The notes: a model not told the origin generated them from the sequence alone. A DNA stretch of 20,766 nt from GWC2-40-17 sp035400705 (GCA_035400705.1 DAOMZV010000016.1:1-20766); one strand, 5' to 3'. Counted from the first letter of the stretch, positions 1 to 7,318 are shown. Numbers and translations are program-made.

Positions 1-1587
1 CCAGGCGTTAAATCTATAACTAGTATCAGCAACTAAACTGGTTTTTTTCTGTCCTAAATACACTTGAGTGGTTCCATCCATAGTTAACTTCGCAGCATGA
101 GAACCGCTGTGGACTAAGGAACCTTCATCAGTTACTGTAGAACTACCAGGGCCGGCCACTAAGACAACGTAATTGTCTGGGGTATCACCAGTCCACGCTT
201 CTATTCCTTCATCAGTCAAAATATTACTACCAGTTTCCACTGGTGTTTCACCATTAATAGAGGAGTTGTCTGTTAAAGCCACTGTAGCACCAGACAAATT
301 AAAACCGGTTGGAAAATTTAAAAAGATTTTTCCTCCTTCGGGAATACTGCTAGAAGCAGTAAAAACAAAAGTATAATCTACATTAGTATCGCTAACCTCG
401 TAAGAACTAGCAGTTACTCCCGAACCTGCACCAGTAACTATTGCTTCACCAGAACGACTCAAAGAGATAGGTAAGGAAGTAGTTGAGGCTTTGGTAGAAC
501 TTAAACTACCCCAAGGTTCATTACCGTCTAACGGGGTGCCAGCTTTTAACTGCCAAACTAAACTTTCAAAAGCTGTTAAGCTGTCAACGGGATTCTTAAC
601 CCCTTGGATTGTAGTAGTAAAGGAAGATCCAGCTGGAATAGTAGAACTTACAAAACCATAAATCATGGTTGAACCAACGGTTGAGGTAGCAATACCCCAA
701 GTATCGGGTGCGGTTCCGCCCAAATTAAAATCCGCAACAGTATTACCCTCTTCTAATTGAACCGCGTCAAACAGAATTACTTCACTAGCAAAAGAAGCAT
801 CACCACCGCCACCAATAAAAACACCCATCGAAGAAGTGGCGACAATAGTCGAGGTAGAAAATCTTTGATAAGAAGTAGTTAAAATGTTGTCAAAAGCATA
901 GGGAGAATCCGGAGCCACAATTGTTGCTAAAGATGTACAGGCCCAAGCTTTAGTTAAAAAATTATAAGTATATGGGGAATCGCCGGCACAACCACTACTA
1001 GGCCCACCTTGAATTAAAAAGGCTCTGGCCGTTTCACTGCCACCAGCACCCCGAGCATAAAAACTTAAAGAGTATTCGTCGCCGGCTACCACATCAGCTG
1101 TTTGATATAACAAAGCATAATTACCACTACTATCAATAGTAATTTGCTCGGCGTTGATTCCTGCACTATCAGGTACTGTTGTAGAACTAGTTACTGCGGA
1201 AGTCCCAATATTACCAAACTCCCAAGAACTAGTACTAGTTTCAAAAGAGGGATTAGTTAATAAGTTAGATAAATCATCACCAATCACCCGATATAAATCA
1301 GTGGCCCCTGAAAAAGAGGTGGCGGTAGCATTAGTTAATAAAAACGGAATCGCTCCCGAGCCAACATCGGGAAAAATAAATTGTACTACATCGCCTCTAA
1401 CTAATTCTTGAGAAGTGGTGGCAGTAAACTGCCAATTGGCTGTAGCCCCTATTAAATCATCGGTGTCGGCAGCAACAGGATCAACCGACAAACCATTATC
1501 CACAGAGGCCCTGGCAAAATTACCCACCAAGAAAAAACTTAAGAAAAAACCAAAAATTAAAAAAAGTACTTTTCGTTTTTTACTCAT
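1..1587 (-). CDS. Secreted surface protein with carbohydrate-binding-like modules (partial, C-terminus off the left edge)
   Basis: An open frame of 529 codons without a stop starts at ATG 1587 and leaves the window at base 1, so the C-terminus is missing. The N-terminus is a clear signal peptide: MSKKRK, a Phe/Leu-rich core, then a likely cut after NFARA. The rest is Ser/Thr/Gly-rich and beta-strand-like with almost no charged clusters. Two segments start alike, LLTNPSFETSTSSWEFG at about residue 130 and NILTDEGIEAWTG near the edge. Each is followed by a strand pattern and a YSLSFYARG or SYRFNA-like strand, as in CBM4/9-type jelly-roll modules of extracellular proteins. The gene lies 53 bases after the large FN3 protein on the same strand and is probably the last known member of that envelope operon. 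No catalytic motif is visible. I am confident it is exported; the carbohydrate-binding role is inferred. No Shine-Dalgarno is seen before the ATG. Confidence 0.8.
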   Translation of the reverse strand, partial: MSKKRKVLFLIFGFFLSFFLVGNFARASVDNGLSVDPVAADTDDLIGATANWQFTATTSQELVRGDVVQFIFPDVGSGAIPFLLTNATATSFSGATDLYRVIGDDLSNLLTNPSFETSTSSWEFGNIGTSAVTSSTTVPDSAGINAEQITIDSSGNYALLYQTADVVAGDEYSLSFYARGAGGSETARAFLIQGGPSSGCAGDSPYTYNFLTKAWACTSLATIVAPDSPYAFDNILTTSYQRFSTSTIVATSSMGVFIGGGGDASFASEVILFDAVQLEEGNTVADFNLGGTAPDTWGIATSTVGSTMIYGFVSSTIPAGSSFTTTIQGVKNPVDSLTAFESLVWQLKAGTPLDGNEPWGSLSSTKASTTSLPISLSRSGEAIVTGAGSGVTASSYEVSDTNVDYTFVFTASSSIPEGGKIFLNFPTGFNLSGATVALTDNSSINGETPVETGSNILTDEGIEAWTGDTPDNYVVLVAGPGSSTVTDEGSLVHSGSHAAKLTMDGTTQVYLGQKKTSLVADTSYRFNAW

Positions 1588-1640
1588 AACTTTTAGCTAA
1601 TTGATTAAATTAGATTATTAAAAAATTTATTATTCTATTT

Positions 1641-4600
1641 TTAGACCTTCCCAATACTTGAAGATTCACTACTTTGTGGACACAAATCAACATCCACACC
1701 AATAGAAGCCGTTGGTTCAGAATGATTTTGTAAATCAACCGGCTCACTTTGCTTTGTCTCAAAACCATTCTTCTCATACATCATATAATATTTATTCCGA
1801 CCAACCAAAAAAGAATAGCGCCCTTTAGTGTCAGTGATTTGGGTTTCCAATAATTTATTGTATTGAGTATCAAAAATACGCACCACAGCTTTTTCTAAAG
1901 GTTTTTTACCTTGAATATTATAGACAATACCCCAGCTTTTTGGTTTTTTGGGATAAGCCAAACGCAAAAACAAAATATAAAAAACCACCTGAACGCCAAA
2001 TAAAACACCAGTTAAAATACTAGGACTAATTATAACAAAAACTGCAGCTAAAATTAAACTAATAACCGAAAGGGCTTTTTGTAAACGACGTAAAGCCAGA
2101 TGCCACAAAATTTTTCCGATTGGTCTTTCCTGTCCTAAAGGATCTAAAGGAATATTCGGTGTAATTACGGCACCTTTTTCTTTAACAACAATTTTCTCTC
2201 CATGATAAAGATCCAAAAAATTCTTATCTTCTGTAAGAACTCTTAAAAATTCTGTAGGAAATTTGAAATTATTTTGTTTTATATCGATCAGATACTCTCC
2301 GGGTAAAGGTAAAAAAGCATAACGTCCTTCTTTATCAGTCACCTTAGATTGAACCACTCTTCCAGTAGCCGCCTCAATTAATCTAACTGTAACCAAGTCC
2401 AATGGTATCTTAGTTAAAGAATTATAAACTACACCCCAACCGCGTCTTTTTCTTCTAAATAAAACCAAGATGGGTTGGGTAAATAAAAATCTCAAATAAA
2501 TTAATAATTCCGAAGCGCCAACAGCTGCGGTTGTACCCACAGCAGCAACACCAGTCACTACTGGTGCCACCACATCTTTAGTTATTTGCTTAACTACTGG
2601 ATCAGCCACAAAATCACTAACATTAGTTGTAACTATTTTAGAAACAAAAACGGTTTTGGCGCTTAAATTTTTAGCCACGTTTACTACGTTGGTTGCTAAA
2701 GGAGCTTCTGGATCAATAATTTCTTCCAATTTTGGCGGCACAGCCAAAATTTCCAAATTGTTATTTATAACTACTCCTTGAGAATTAAAATAGCCAGTCT
2801 GCCGAGTTTGGAAACCAGTTTTTTCTATCTGTAAGACATAGCGCCCTTCTGGAACGACAAAACCAAACTCACCCCTGTCATTAGTTATTTGAGGATTTTT
2901 TTCTCCATAAGCCTCGGCCGGCCAGAGAGTCGGACTAGTTAATAAAGAAACAGTAGCTCCAACAACCGGAACTTGGAGTCCATTCTTTTTTTCATAAATT
3001 TGACCCCAAGGCAAAACCTGGGTCTGCCACTCCACTATGGCTGTTTGTTTATCTTGAAAATTAATTCTAATACTTGCCGAATAATTACCAGTAGCTTCTG
3101 GAACTAAAATCTCCGTGCTCCAAATATTCTTTTCTACCTCAAAACTAAACAAATAAAAATTATTATTAAAATTTAAAACCAAAGATTCAACTGGTTTAGG
3201 AAATTTACTAGAGAGTATTTCTATACCTAAATCAAAACTGGGTAATAAATTAATTTCTGAAACAGCAGGGAGAGTAATTTTACCCTTAGCCGTACTGAAA
3301 GAAAAAGCGGACAAGGGAACCACAACTTCACCAGGACCACCAGTCTCTGGCGGAACAATTATTTCTTCTGGAGGTTGGCCTGCGGCAACTGGTGTGCCAC
3401 TAATGATTGCCCCACTAGAAAAATTATTGGAGGTATCAAAAGCAAAAACCGAATAATAATAAGTGGTGCCATTAATTAAATTTTCATCTGTAAAATTAGT
3501 ACCACTGCCTTGATAAACAGTTGCACCTTCTGTAGAATTGGCCGGATAACTAGAAAGACTTCTTTTAATAATCACTCCGGATAAATCATTATCCGAAGGA
3601 TTTTGCCAGGTTAAAGTATTTTTTTTATCACCAGCTGATAAAGACAAATTGCTAACATTGGCAGGAGGAGTTTGATCTGAGGCGGTAGTAAAATTTAACA
3701 TCTCGCTGCTAGCCTGATTTCCACTGCTGTCAGTTGATCTAACCAAAAAATAATATCTAGTTGCTCCTTGTAAGCCACCAATAGTTATGGAATGATCAGT
3801 TACTTTATAAGAACTGCTAGTTAAAGATCCTAAATCTGAATTTCTACCGTAAGCCACTTGAGAGTCAGCTGCTTCATTAGTTTGCCAAGTAATTGTAGCT
3901 GAGATAACTTGCGGTACCACCTTAATGTTAGTGATGATTGGAGGGATGGTATCCGCAGTAGAAAAAGTTTGATCAGCAGACATGGCTTCATTAAAACTAG
4001 CATCGGCTGATCTAACCCTAAAATGGTAAGTGGTTTGAGGTTGTAAACCAATTAAGTTAACTACATGGGCTGTAACTAAATTATTATCACTAGCTGTTCC
4101 AATTTCATAATTAATAGTTGGTCCATAATCTACAGAAGAAGTAGCTACTTCATTAGTTAACCAAGTAATTCGCGCACTAGTCCCAGTAAGGTTAGTAACT
4201 TGAATATTAGAAATTATAGGAACCGATAAATCACCTAAATTAAAAGTTTGATCAGCAGACACGGCTTCATTAAAACTAGCATCGGCTGATCTAACTCTAA
4301 AATGATAAGTAGTTTCAGTATTTAAACCAACTAAATCCAAACTATGTGAAGTAGTTAAAGTTGGGCTAGTGACAGAACCTAATTCATAATTGGTAGATAC
4401 TCCAAAATTAACTGTGGAAGTGGCATTTTCATTAGTATTCCAAGTGACTCTGACTGAGGTGTTGGATAATTTAGTTATGCTGATATTAGAAATTTCTGGA
4501 GCAACCGTATCAACAATTACAGCAGCTAAAGTAGAAGTTGTTGCTATATTTGATAAAGATGAGATATTACCTGCATCATCAATCGTTTTTAAGGCAAAAT

Positions 4601-5042
4601 AATAAGTGGTAGCGGCTGACAAATTATTCACCACAAAACTTTGATTGTTGCCGGCAGTAAGTGGCGTTGGTTCCCCATTAGCAGCAGTAGCTGTGTTCCA
4701 ATTATTAGAATCTAAACTATTAGAAGAATAGCGTAAATCATAAGAGGCGGCTGTACCATATATGCCGTCATCGCCAGGTGCTATCCAGCTTAGACCAACA
4801 TTATTGGCAGTAACACTTACAATTGCTAAATTACTAATACTAGCCGGTGCTGTAGTGTCTTCAGTCTGGCCAGGACCGGGTCCGTCGTCATCCGGCTCGG
4901 TATAAGTTCCACTAACTGTAGTGGATCCAGTAGAAGTTGTGGTAGAAGCAGCAACTAATTTAGTGGAAACAAATAAACACCCTAAAATAAAACAGGTTAA
5001 AAGAAAAAAGTTCTGTAAAATTTTACTTCTCTTATTTACCAT
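1641..5042 (-). CDS. Large FN3 / carboxypeptidase-regulatory-domain membrane-anchored surface protein
   Basis: I start the gene at ATG 5042 (1133 aa). A TTG nine bases upstream directly abuts the previous stop codon and is less likely. Order of parts (about): signal peptide 1-33, Ser/Thr and acidic linker 34-62, five fibronectin type III-like domains at 65-172, 179-269, 272-362, 364-454 and 457-551, a beta-rich region 575-680, and a carboxypeptidase-regulatory-like domain 680-770. A hydrophobic stretch follows at 827-862, ending in RRKRR, then a second regulatory-like domain (WGVVYNSLTKIPL) at 868-950, two membrane helices at 989-1030, and a third such domain (WGIVYNIQGKKPL) at 1036-1110. FN3 domains 2-4 share the TTYHFRVRSADASFNEA-type strand of adhesive and purple-acid-phosphatase-like FN3 folds. 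No enzyme motif is seen. It is probably a surface or adhesion scaffold in the same operon as its neighbours. The family assignments rest on recognised sequence patterns. Confidence 0.85.
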   Translation of the reverse strand: MVNKRSKILQNFFLLTCFILGCLFVSTKLVAASTTTSTGSTTVSGTYTEPDDDGPGPGQTEDTTAPASISNLAIVSVTANNVGLSWIAPGDDGIYGTAASYDLRYSSNSLDSNNWNTATAANGEPTPLTAGNNQSFVVNNLSAATTYYFALKTIDDAGNISSLSNIATTSTLAAVIVDTVAPEISNISITKLSNTSVRVTWNTNENATSTVNFGVSTNYELGSVTSPTLTTSHSLDLVGLNTETTYHFRVRSADASFNEAVSADQTFNLGDLSVPIISNIQVTNLTGTSARITWLTNEVATSSVDYGPTINYEIGTASDNNLVTAHVVNLIGLQPQTTYHFRVRSADASFNEAMSADQTFSTADTIPPIITNIKVVPQVISATITWQTNEAADSQVAYGRNSDLGSLTSSSYKVTDHSITIGGLQGATRYYFLVRSTDSSGNQASSEMLNFTTASDQTPPANVSNLSLSAGDKKNTLTWQNPSDNDLSGVIIKRSLSSYPANSTEGATVYQGSGTNFTDENLINGTTYYYSVFAFDTSNNFSSGAIISGTPVAAGQPPEEIIVPPETGGPGEVVVPLSAFSFSTAKGKITLPAVSEINLLPSFDLGIEILSSKFPKPVESLVLNFNNNFYLFSFEVEKNIWSTEILVPEATGNYSASIRINFQDKQTAIVEWQTQVLPWGQIYEKKNGLQVPVVGATVSLLTSPTLWPAEAYGEKNPQITNDRGEFGFVVPEGRYVLQIEKTGFQTRQTGYFNSQGVVINNNLEILAVPPKLEEIIDPEAPLATNVVNVAKNLSAKTVFVSKIVTTNVSDFVADPVVKQITKDVVAPVVTGVAAVGTTAAVGASELLIYLRFLFTQPILVLFRRKRRGWGVVYNSLTKIPLDLVTVRLIEAATGRVVQSKVTDKEGRYAFLPLPGEYLIDIKQNNFKFPTEFLRVLTEDKNFLDLYHGEKIVVKEKGAVITPNIPLDPLGQERPIGKILWHLALRRLQKALSVISLILAAVFVIISPSILTGVLFGVQVVFYILFLRLAYPKKPKSWGIVYNIQGKKPLEKAVVRIFDTQYNKLLETQITDTKGRYSFLVGRNKYYMMYEKNGFETKQSEPVDLQNHSEPTASIGVDVDLCPQSSESSSIGKV
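3963..4036 (-). repeat. Near-identical FN3 module segment, copy 1
   Basis: This 74-bp segment inside the large FN3 gene matches 4242-4315 at 70 of 74 positions, exactly 279 bp (93 codons) apart. It encodes the TYHFRVRSADASFNEA strand region of FN3 domain 3. The mismatches are few compared with the divergence of the rest of the two domains, which suggests recent duplication or gene conversion. Confidence 0.85.
4242..4315 (-). repeat. Near-identical FN3 module segment, copy 2
   Basis: Partner of 3963-4036, in direct orientation and in the same reading frame. It encodes the equivalent strand region of FN3 domain 2. The encoded peptides differ essentially only at one Val/Met position. Confidence 0.85.
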
Positions 5043-5051
5043 AATTGGCAA

Positions 5052-5927
5052 TTAAGAAACTTTTCGTTTAGCAATCTTATAAATTACCCCCCCTATTAAT
5101 AAAATACCAACCAAACTCAATAAACTGTAACCCACATTTTCTGGCCCTTGCCAAAAAACAATCTTCGAGCTTTCTACCATCTTATTTTGACCAAAAAATA
5201 TTTGAACTTTTGCCTGATATCTCCCCCACGGTAATTTTTCGCTCATTAATAAACTAAAATCTCGGCGACTTTGAGGCAAGATATTTTGTTTTAATAAATT
5301 AATCGGTGTAACTGCCACCACTTTCCCCTGTCGATTTAAAATTTGTAGTTGACCAGCTGGTTGCAGATGAACATTACCTTGATTTTCTATTTGTAAATCA
5401 AATTTATTTTCTCCTGCAACTTTATTAAAAGAAATTATTTGTAAATTCTCATTTATTTCTCCTTTTACAGTTAGGAGAAAAAGTGAAGCGACCCGACTAG
5501 TTGTTTTGACTCCCCCATCTTGAGGTGCAACATCTGACCACAGAACAGCCGCATAATGACCTCCTGGTTCGGCTGTTAAAGATGCCACAATTTTTATTGA
5601 AACTTCTTTTTGTTCGCCGCTGGCTAATTTAATGGAGACAGGATCAACAATGAACCAACGTGCCGCGCCAGCTGCTTCCACATTGCCTAAAAAGACTGGC
5701 GTATTCGTAACTTTATTAGCTGAAAAATTTTCTACTTGAGAATAAAAGGTTATGGGCTGATCTGTTTCATTAAATAAAGTTACAATTTGATTTTTACTCT
5801 CACCTGGAGCTATTTCTATTTTAGTTAAAGACGGGGAAATAGTTAGGGCTCGAACTTGGTCGACAATTATAAAAGACAAAACAATAAATAAAATAAAGAA
5901 ACTTTTTTTATACTTTAAACAAAACAT
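5052..5927 (-). CDS. DUF916-like (WxL-interacting-type) membrane-anchored surface protein
   Basis: This is a 291-aa exported protein. It has a signal peptide at about 1-27 (Phe/Ile/Leu core, ending VRA before LTISPS). Next is an Ig-like domain of about 120 residues whose start, LTISPSLTKIEIAPGESKNQ with the following NETDQPITFYSQVENF, follows the pattern of DUF916 proteins and other extracellular 'P-x-x-x-x-x-x-PG' sandwich domains. A second beta-rich domain runs to about 255. One C-terminal membrane helix follows (SLLSLVGILLIGGVIYKIA, about 267-285) with a basic KRKVS tail left in the cytoplasm. In Firmicutes, DUF916 proteins with this layout work next to WxL proteins at the cell wall. Here the gene sits 5 bp after a WxL-like gene and 9 bp before the FN3 giant, so all are probably co-transcribed. 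The family call is from pattern recognition. No Shine-Dalgarno is visible. Confidence 0.72.
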   Translation of the reverse strand: MFCLKYKKSFFILFIVLSFIIVDQVRALTISPSLTKIEIAPGESKNQIVTLFNETDQPITFYSQVENFSANKVTNTPVFLGNVEAAGAARWFIVDPVSIKLASGEQKEVSIKIVASLTAEPGGHYAAVLWSDVAPQDGGVKTTSRVASLFLLTVKGEINENLQIISFNKVAGENKFDLQIENQGNVHLQPAGQLQILNRQGKVVAVTPINLLKQNILPQSRRDFSLLMSEKLPWGRYQAKVQIFFGQNKMVESSKIVFWQGPENVGYSLLSLVGILLIGGVIYKIAKRKVS

Positions 5928-5932
5928 TTATT

Positions 5933-6637
5933 TTAATAATTTACTGTGGTAGTAAAAGTTACCGACTGGGAATAAGTACCATAAGCTGTGTCTGAACCAA
6001 TAGCTGCTTTGTATGTAATTGTTGTCTGTTCGCCCGTCGCCGGAGTAGAAGTAGCAGCTAAAATTTGATCGCTGGTACTTAAAGGTGTAGAAGTAGTTGA
6101 ACTATTCATCTGTCCTGCACCTCCAGCAGTGCTAATACCATAACTAGCCACACCAGAAGTAACAGTTCCATCAACAGCAATATCAGGAATCGTATTTGAT
6201 CCGGATCTTAACTGACCATCACTTTTAATAGTTGTGGTATAACCAGTTGCCGCATTAGTTGTGACAGTTAAAATTTGAGAAGCTGAAGAGACATCAGAAG
6301 TGGTTAATTCTCCTAAACTTATAGAATTAGTAGAAAGTGTTGCTGATAAGGTTGCACCTGCTGAACTACTGGGTTGAAAACCAGAAGCCAAATTATAATT
6401 AGTACTAGTACTATTAGTTTCAGTTACTCCGAACTCCCCCACTGTGTTAAAAACTTGGTAGTTAGTAGAGGTTGAAGTTTCCCCACCAACACTAACCACT
6501 TCAGTCAAAATTTTATAATTAACTGATTCCATGGTTAGACACCTAGCTATTGAAGGAAAACTTAAAGAAAAAATTAACAATGAAATACCAAAAAATGATC
6601 TCATAAACAAAGATGTTTTATAACTAAATTTTATCAT
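5933..6637 (-). CDS. Secreted Ser/Thr-rich beta-sandwich protein, WxL-domain-like
   Basis: This is a 234-aa exported protein. The signal peptide covers about residues 12-33 (MRSFFGISLLIFSLSFPSIA, then RC). An internal ATG at residue 12 is a possible alternative start. Mature residues 34-95 contain two similar strands, STSTNYQVFNTVGEFG and STSTNYNLASGFQ, a motif common in exported repeat proteins. The C-terminal 140 residues run ISLGELTTSDVSSASQILTV, then TNAATGYTTTIKSDG, and end YGTYSQSVTFTTTVNY. This order resembles a WxL domain (FG...QTLTV...GWxL...GTYxxxxTWTL), but the Trp-x-Leu signatures are absent, so I call it WxL-like only. It is the first gene of the four-gene envelope operon; the next gene encodes a DUF916-like partner. 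AAAAGGCG lies about 8 bases before the ATG and is a weak ribosome-binding candidate. Confidence 0.7.
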   Translation of the reverse strand: MIKFSYKTSLFMRSFFGISLLIFSLSFPSIARCLTMESVNYKILTEVVSVGGETSTSTNYQVFNTVGEFGVTETNSTSTNYNLASGFQPSSSAGATLSATLSTNSISLGELTTSDVSSASQILTVTTNAATGYTTTIKSDGQLRSGSNTIPDIAVDGTVTSGVASYGISTAGGAGQMNSSTTSTPLSTSDQILAATSTPATGEQTTITYKAAIGSDTAYGTYSQSVTFTTTVNY

Positions 6638-6668
6638 ATTTTAACGCCTTTTGGTTGTGCATAAGTTT

Positions 6669-6708
6669 ATTTAAGCTTAATTATATTTTACGACACTTTA
6701 TTATAGCT
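6669..6708 (-). repeat. 40-bp inverted repeat, left copy
   Basis: Read on the minus strand, this copy matches 7279-7318 (plus) at 37 of 40 positions. The invariant core includes AATAAAGTGTCGTAAAATAT. Both copies point toward the start of a protein operon, this one toward 6637. The -10 box of the predicted envelope-operon promoter lies at its upstream end, so the rest would be the start of the transcript. Confidence 0.85.
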
Positions 6709-6729
6709 TAAATTGAACAAAAATAACAA
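6700..6729 (-). promoter_or_regulatory. Promoter of the envelope-protein operon
   Basis: On the minus strand there is TTGTTA (6724-6729), an 18-base spacer and a perfect TATAAT (6700-6705). Transcription would start near 6693, about 55 bases before the ATG at 6637. Confidence 0.55.
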
Positions 6730-6763
6730 TTCTATCTAATTTTTGAGTAAAAACAAAGACAAA

Positions 6764-6779
6764 TGATTCGCGTGAAACA
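6764..6779. promoter_or_regulatory. parS-like ParB-binding site 1
   Basis: TGATTCGCGTGAAACA matches the widespread chromosomal parS consensus TGTTTCACGTGAAACA at 14 of 16 positions, and the half-site GTGAAACA is exact. A second 14/16 site lies 442 bp away, and the probable oriC is about 14 kb away, where parS sites are normally found. No parA or parB is inside the window. Confidence 0.65.
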
Positions 6780-6893
6780 AAATCATCTAAAAATTAGTTT
6801 TACAAGTAAATTTCACACTTCTGTTTTCAATTAAAGACTTAACCAAATTTTCAATTTCATTCAATAAAAAAATATTGGAAGTCTAGATTAAGT

Positions 6894-6921
6894 TGTTTGT
6901 ATACACTAGTGTATACAAACA
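6894..6921. repeat. Perfect 28-bp palindrome
   Basis: This is a perfect dyad with centre CTAG; its inner 20 bases are TGTATACACTAGTGTATACA (6898-6917). There is no U-run on either side, so it fits an operator or RNA hairpin better than a terminator. The inner 20 bases share the pattern TGTATAnAnTAGTnTATACA with the dyad at 6975-6994, 77 bp away. Confidence 0.8.
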
Positions 6922-6969
6922 CAAAAACTTTGTTAAATTAATCATTGTTTTCCTGAGAACTGTCAAACA

Positions 6970-6999
6970 AAAAATGTATAGATTAGTCTATACATTTTT
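6970..6999 (-). terminator. Terminator of the tRNA-Arg/tRNA-Ala transcript
   Basis: A 13-bp AT-rich stem (AAAAATGTATAGA with its complement) and a 4-base loop start at the last base of the encoded CCA of tRNA-Ala. The minus strand continues with a T-run (ATTTTTTG), as expected for an intrinsic terminator. The plus strand also shows a short T-run. The stem centre is related to the palindrome at 6894-6921. Confidence 0.6.
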
Positions 7000-7072
7000 G
7001 GTGGACCTAGGCAGAATCGAACTGCCGTCCCCGCAATGCGAATGCGATGTACTACCACTGTACGATAGGCCC
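6999..7072 (-). tRNA. tRNA-Ala (anticodon CGC)
   Basis: The cloverleaf folds fully. The acceptor stem GGGCCTA/TAGGTCC includes the G3-U70 pair that marks alanine tRNAs, followed by discriminator A and an encoded CCA (6999-7001). The D arm is GTAC/GTAC, the anticodon stem TCGCA/TGCGG with loop TTCGCAT (CGC, reads GCG), and the T arm GGCAG-TTCGATT-CTGCC. It follows tRNA-Arg by 3 bases and is probably processed from the same transcript. Confidence 0.92.
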
Positions 7073-7075
7073 ATT

Positions 7076-7147
7076 TGCCCTCAGTAGGAATTGAACCCAC
7101 ATCCACCCCTTAGGACGGGGTTGTTCTATCCGTTGAACTATGAGGGC
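7076..7147 (-). tRNA. tRNA-Arg (anticodon CCT)
   Basis: The cloverleaf has acceptor GCCCTCA/TGAGGGC with discriminator A. The D arm is GTTC/GAAC, the anticodon stem ACCCC/GGGGT with loop GTCCTAA (CCT, reads AGG), and the T arm GTGGG-TTCAATT-CCTAC. The genome continues AAT after the discriminator, so CCA is not encoded and must be added enzymatically, unlike the neighbouring tRNA-Ala. Confidence 0.92.
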
Positions 7148-7205
7148 TAATTATTTTAATTGTAAAAAGATTAAAAAATAATAAACTACTAAATTTGTTT
7201 CTTAG

Positions 7206-7221
7206 AGTTTCGCGTGAAACA
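7206..7221. promoter_or_regulatory. parS-like ParB-binding site 2
   Basis: AGTTTCGCGTGAAACA matches TGTTTCACGTGAAACA at 14 of 16 positions, with the half-site GTGAAACA exact. It shares the central CGCG-type substitution with site 1. It lies between the tRNA pair and the right inverted repeat, 57 bp from the latter; site 1 lies 55 bp from the left copy. Confidence 0.65.
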
Positions 7222-7278
7222 ATTTTATAGACATTTTTAAAATCTTTAGCCTTAAACATTACATTATTACGTATTTTT

Positions 7279-7318
7279 AGCTAAAATAAAGTGTCGTAAA
7301 ATATAACTAGGCTTAAAT
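7279..7318 (+). repeat. 40-bp inverted repeat, right copy
   Basis: Matches the minus strand of 6669-6708 at 37 of 40 positions. It points toward rmuC, whose ATG is 124 bp downstream. The base matching the left copy's TATAAT reads TAAAAT here, and no good -35 is seen 16-19 bases upstream, so promoter activity of this copy is uncertain. Confidence 0.85.

Noticed and set aside
1154..1600. Plus-strand ORFs of 85 and 61 aa opposite the partial secreted protein
   Set aside because: They are antisense shadows of a continuous 529-codon minus-strand frame with a signal peptide.
6893..7087. A 64-aa plus-strand ORF (MFVYTSVYKH...)
   Set aside because: It runs through the palindromes and antisense through tRNA-Ala; no ribosome site and no protein-like composition.
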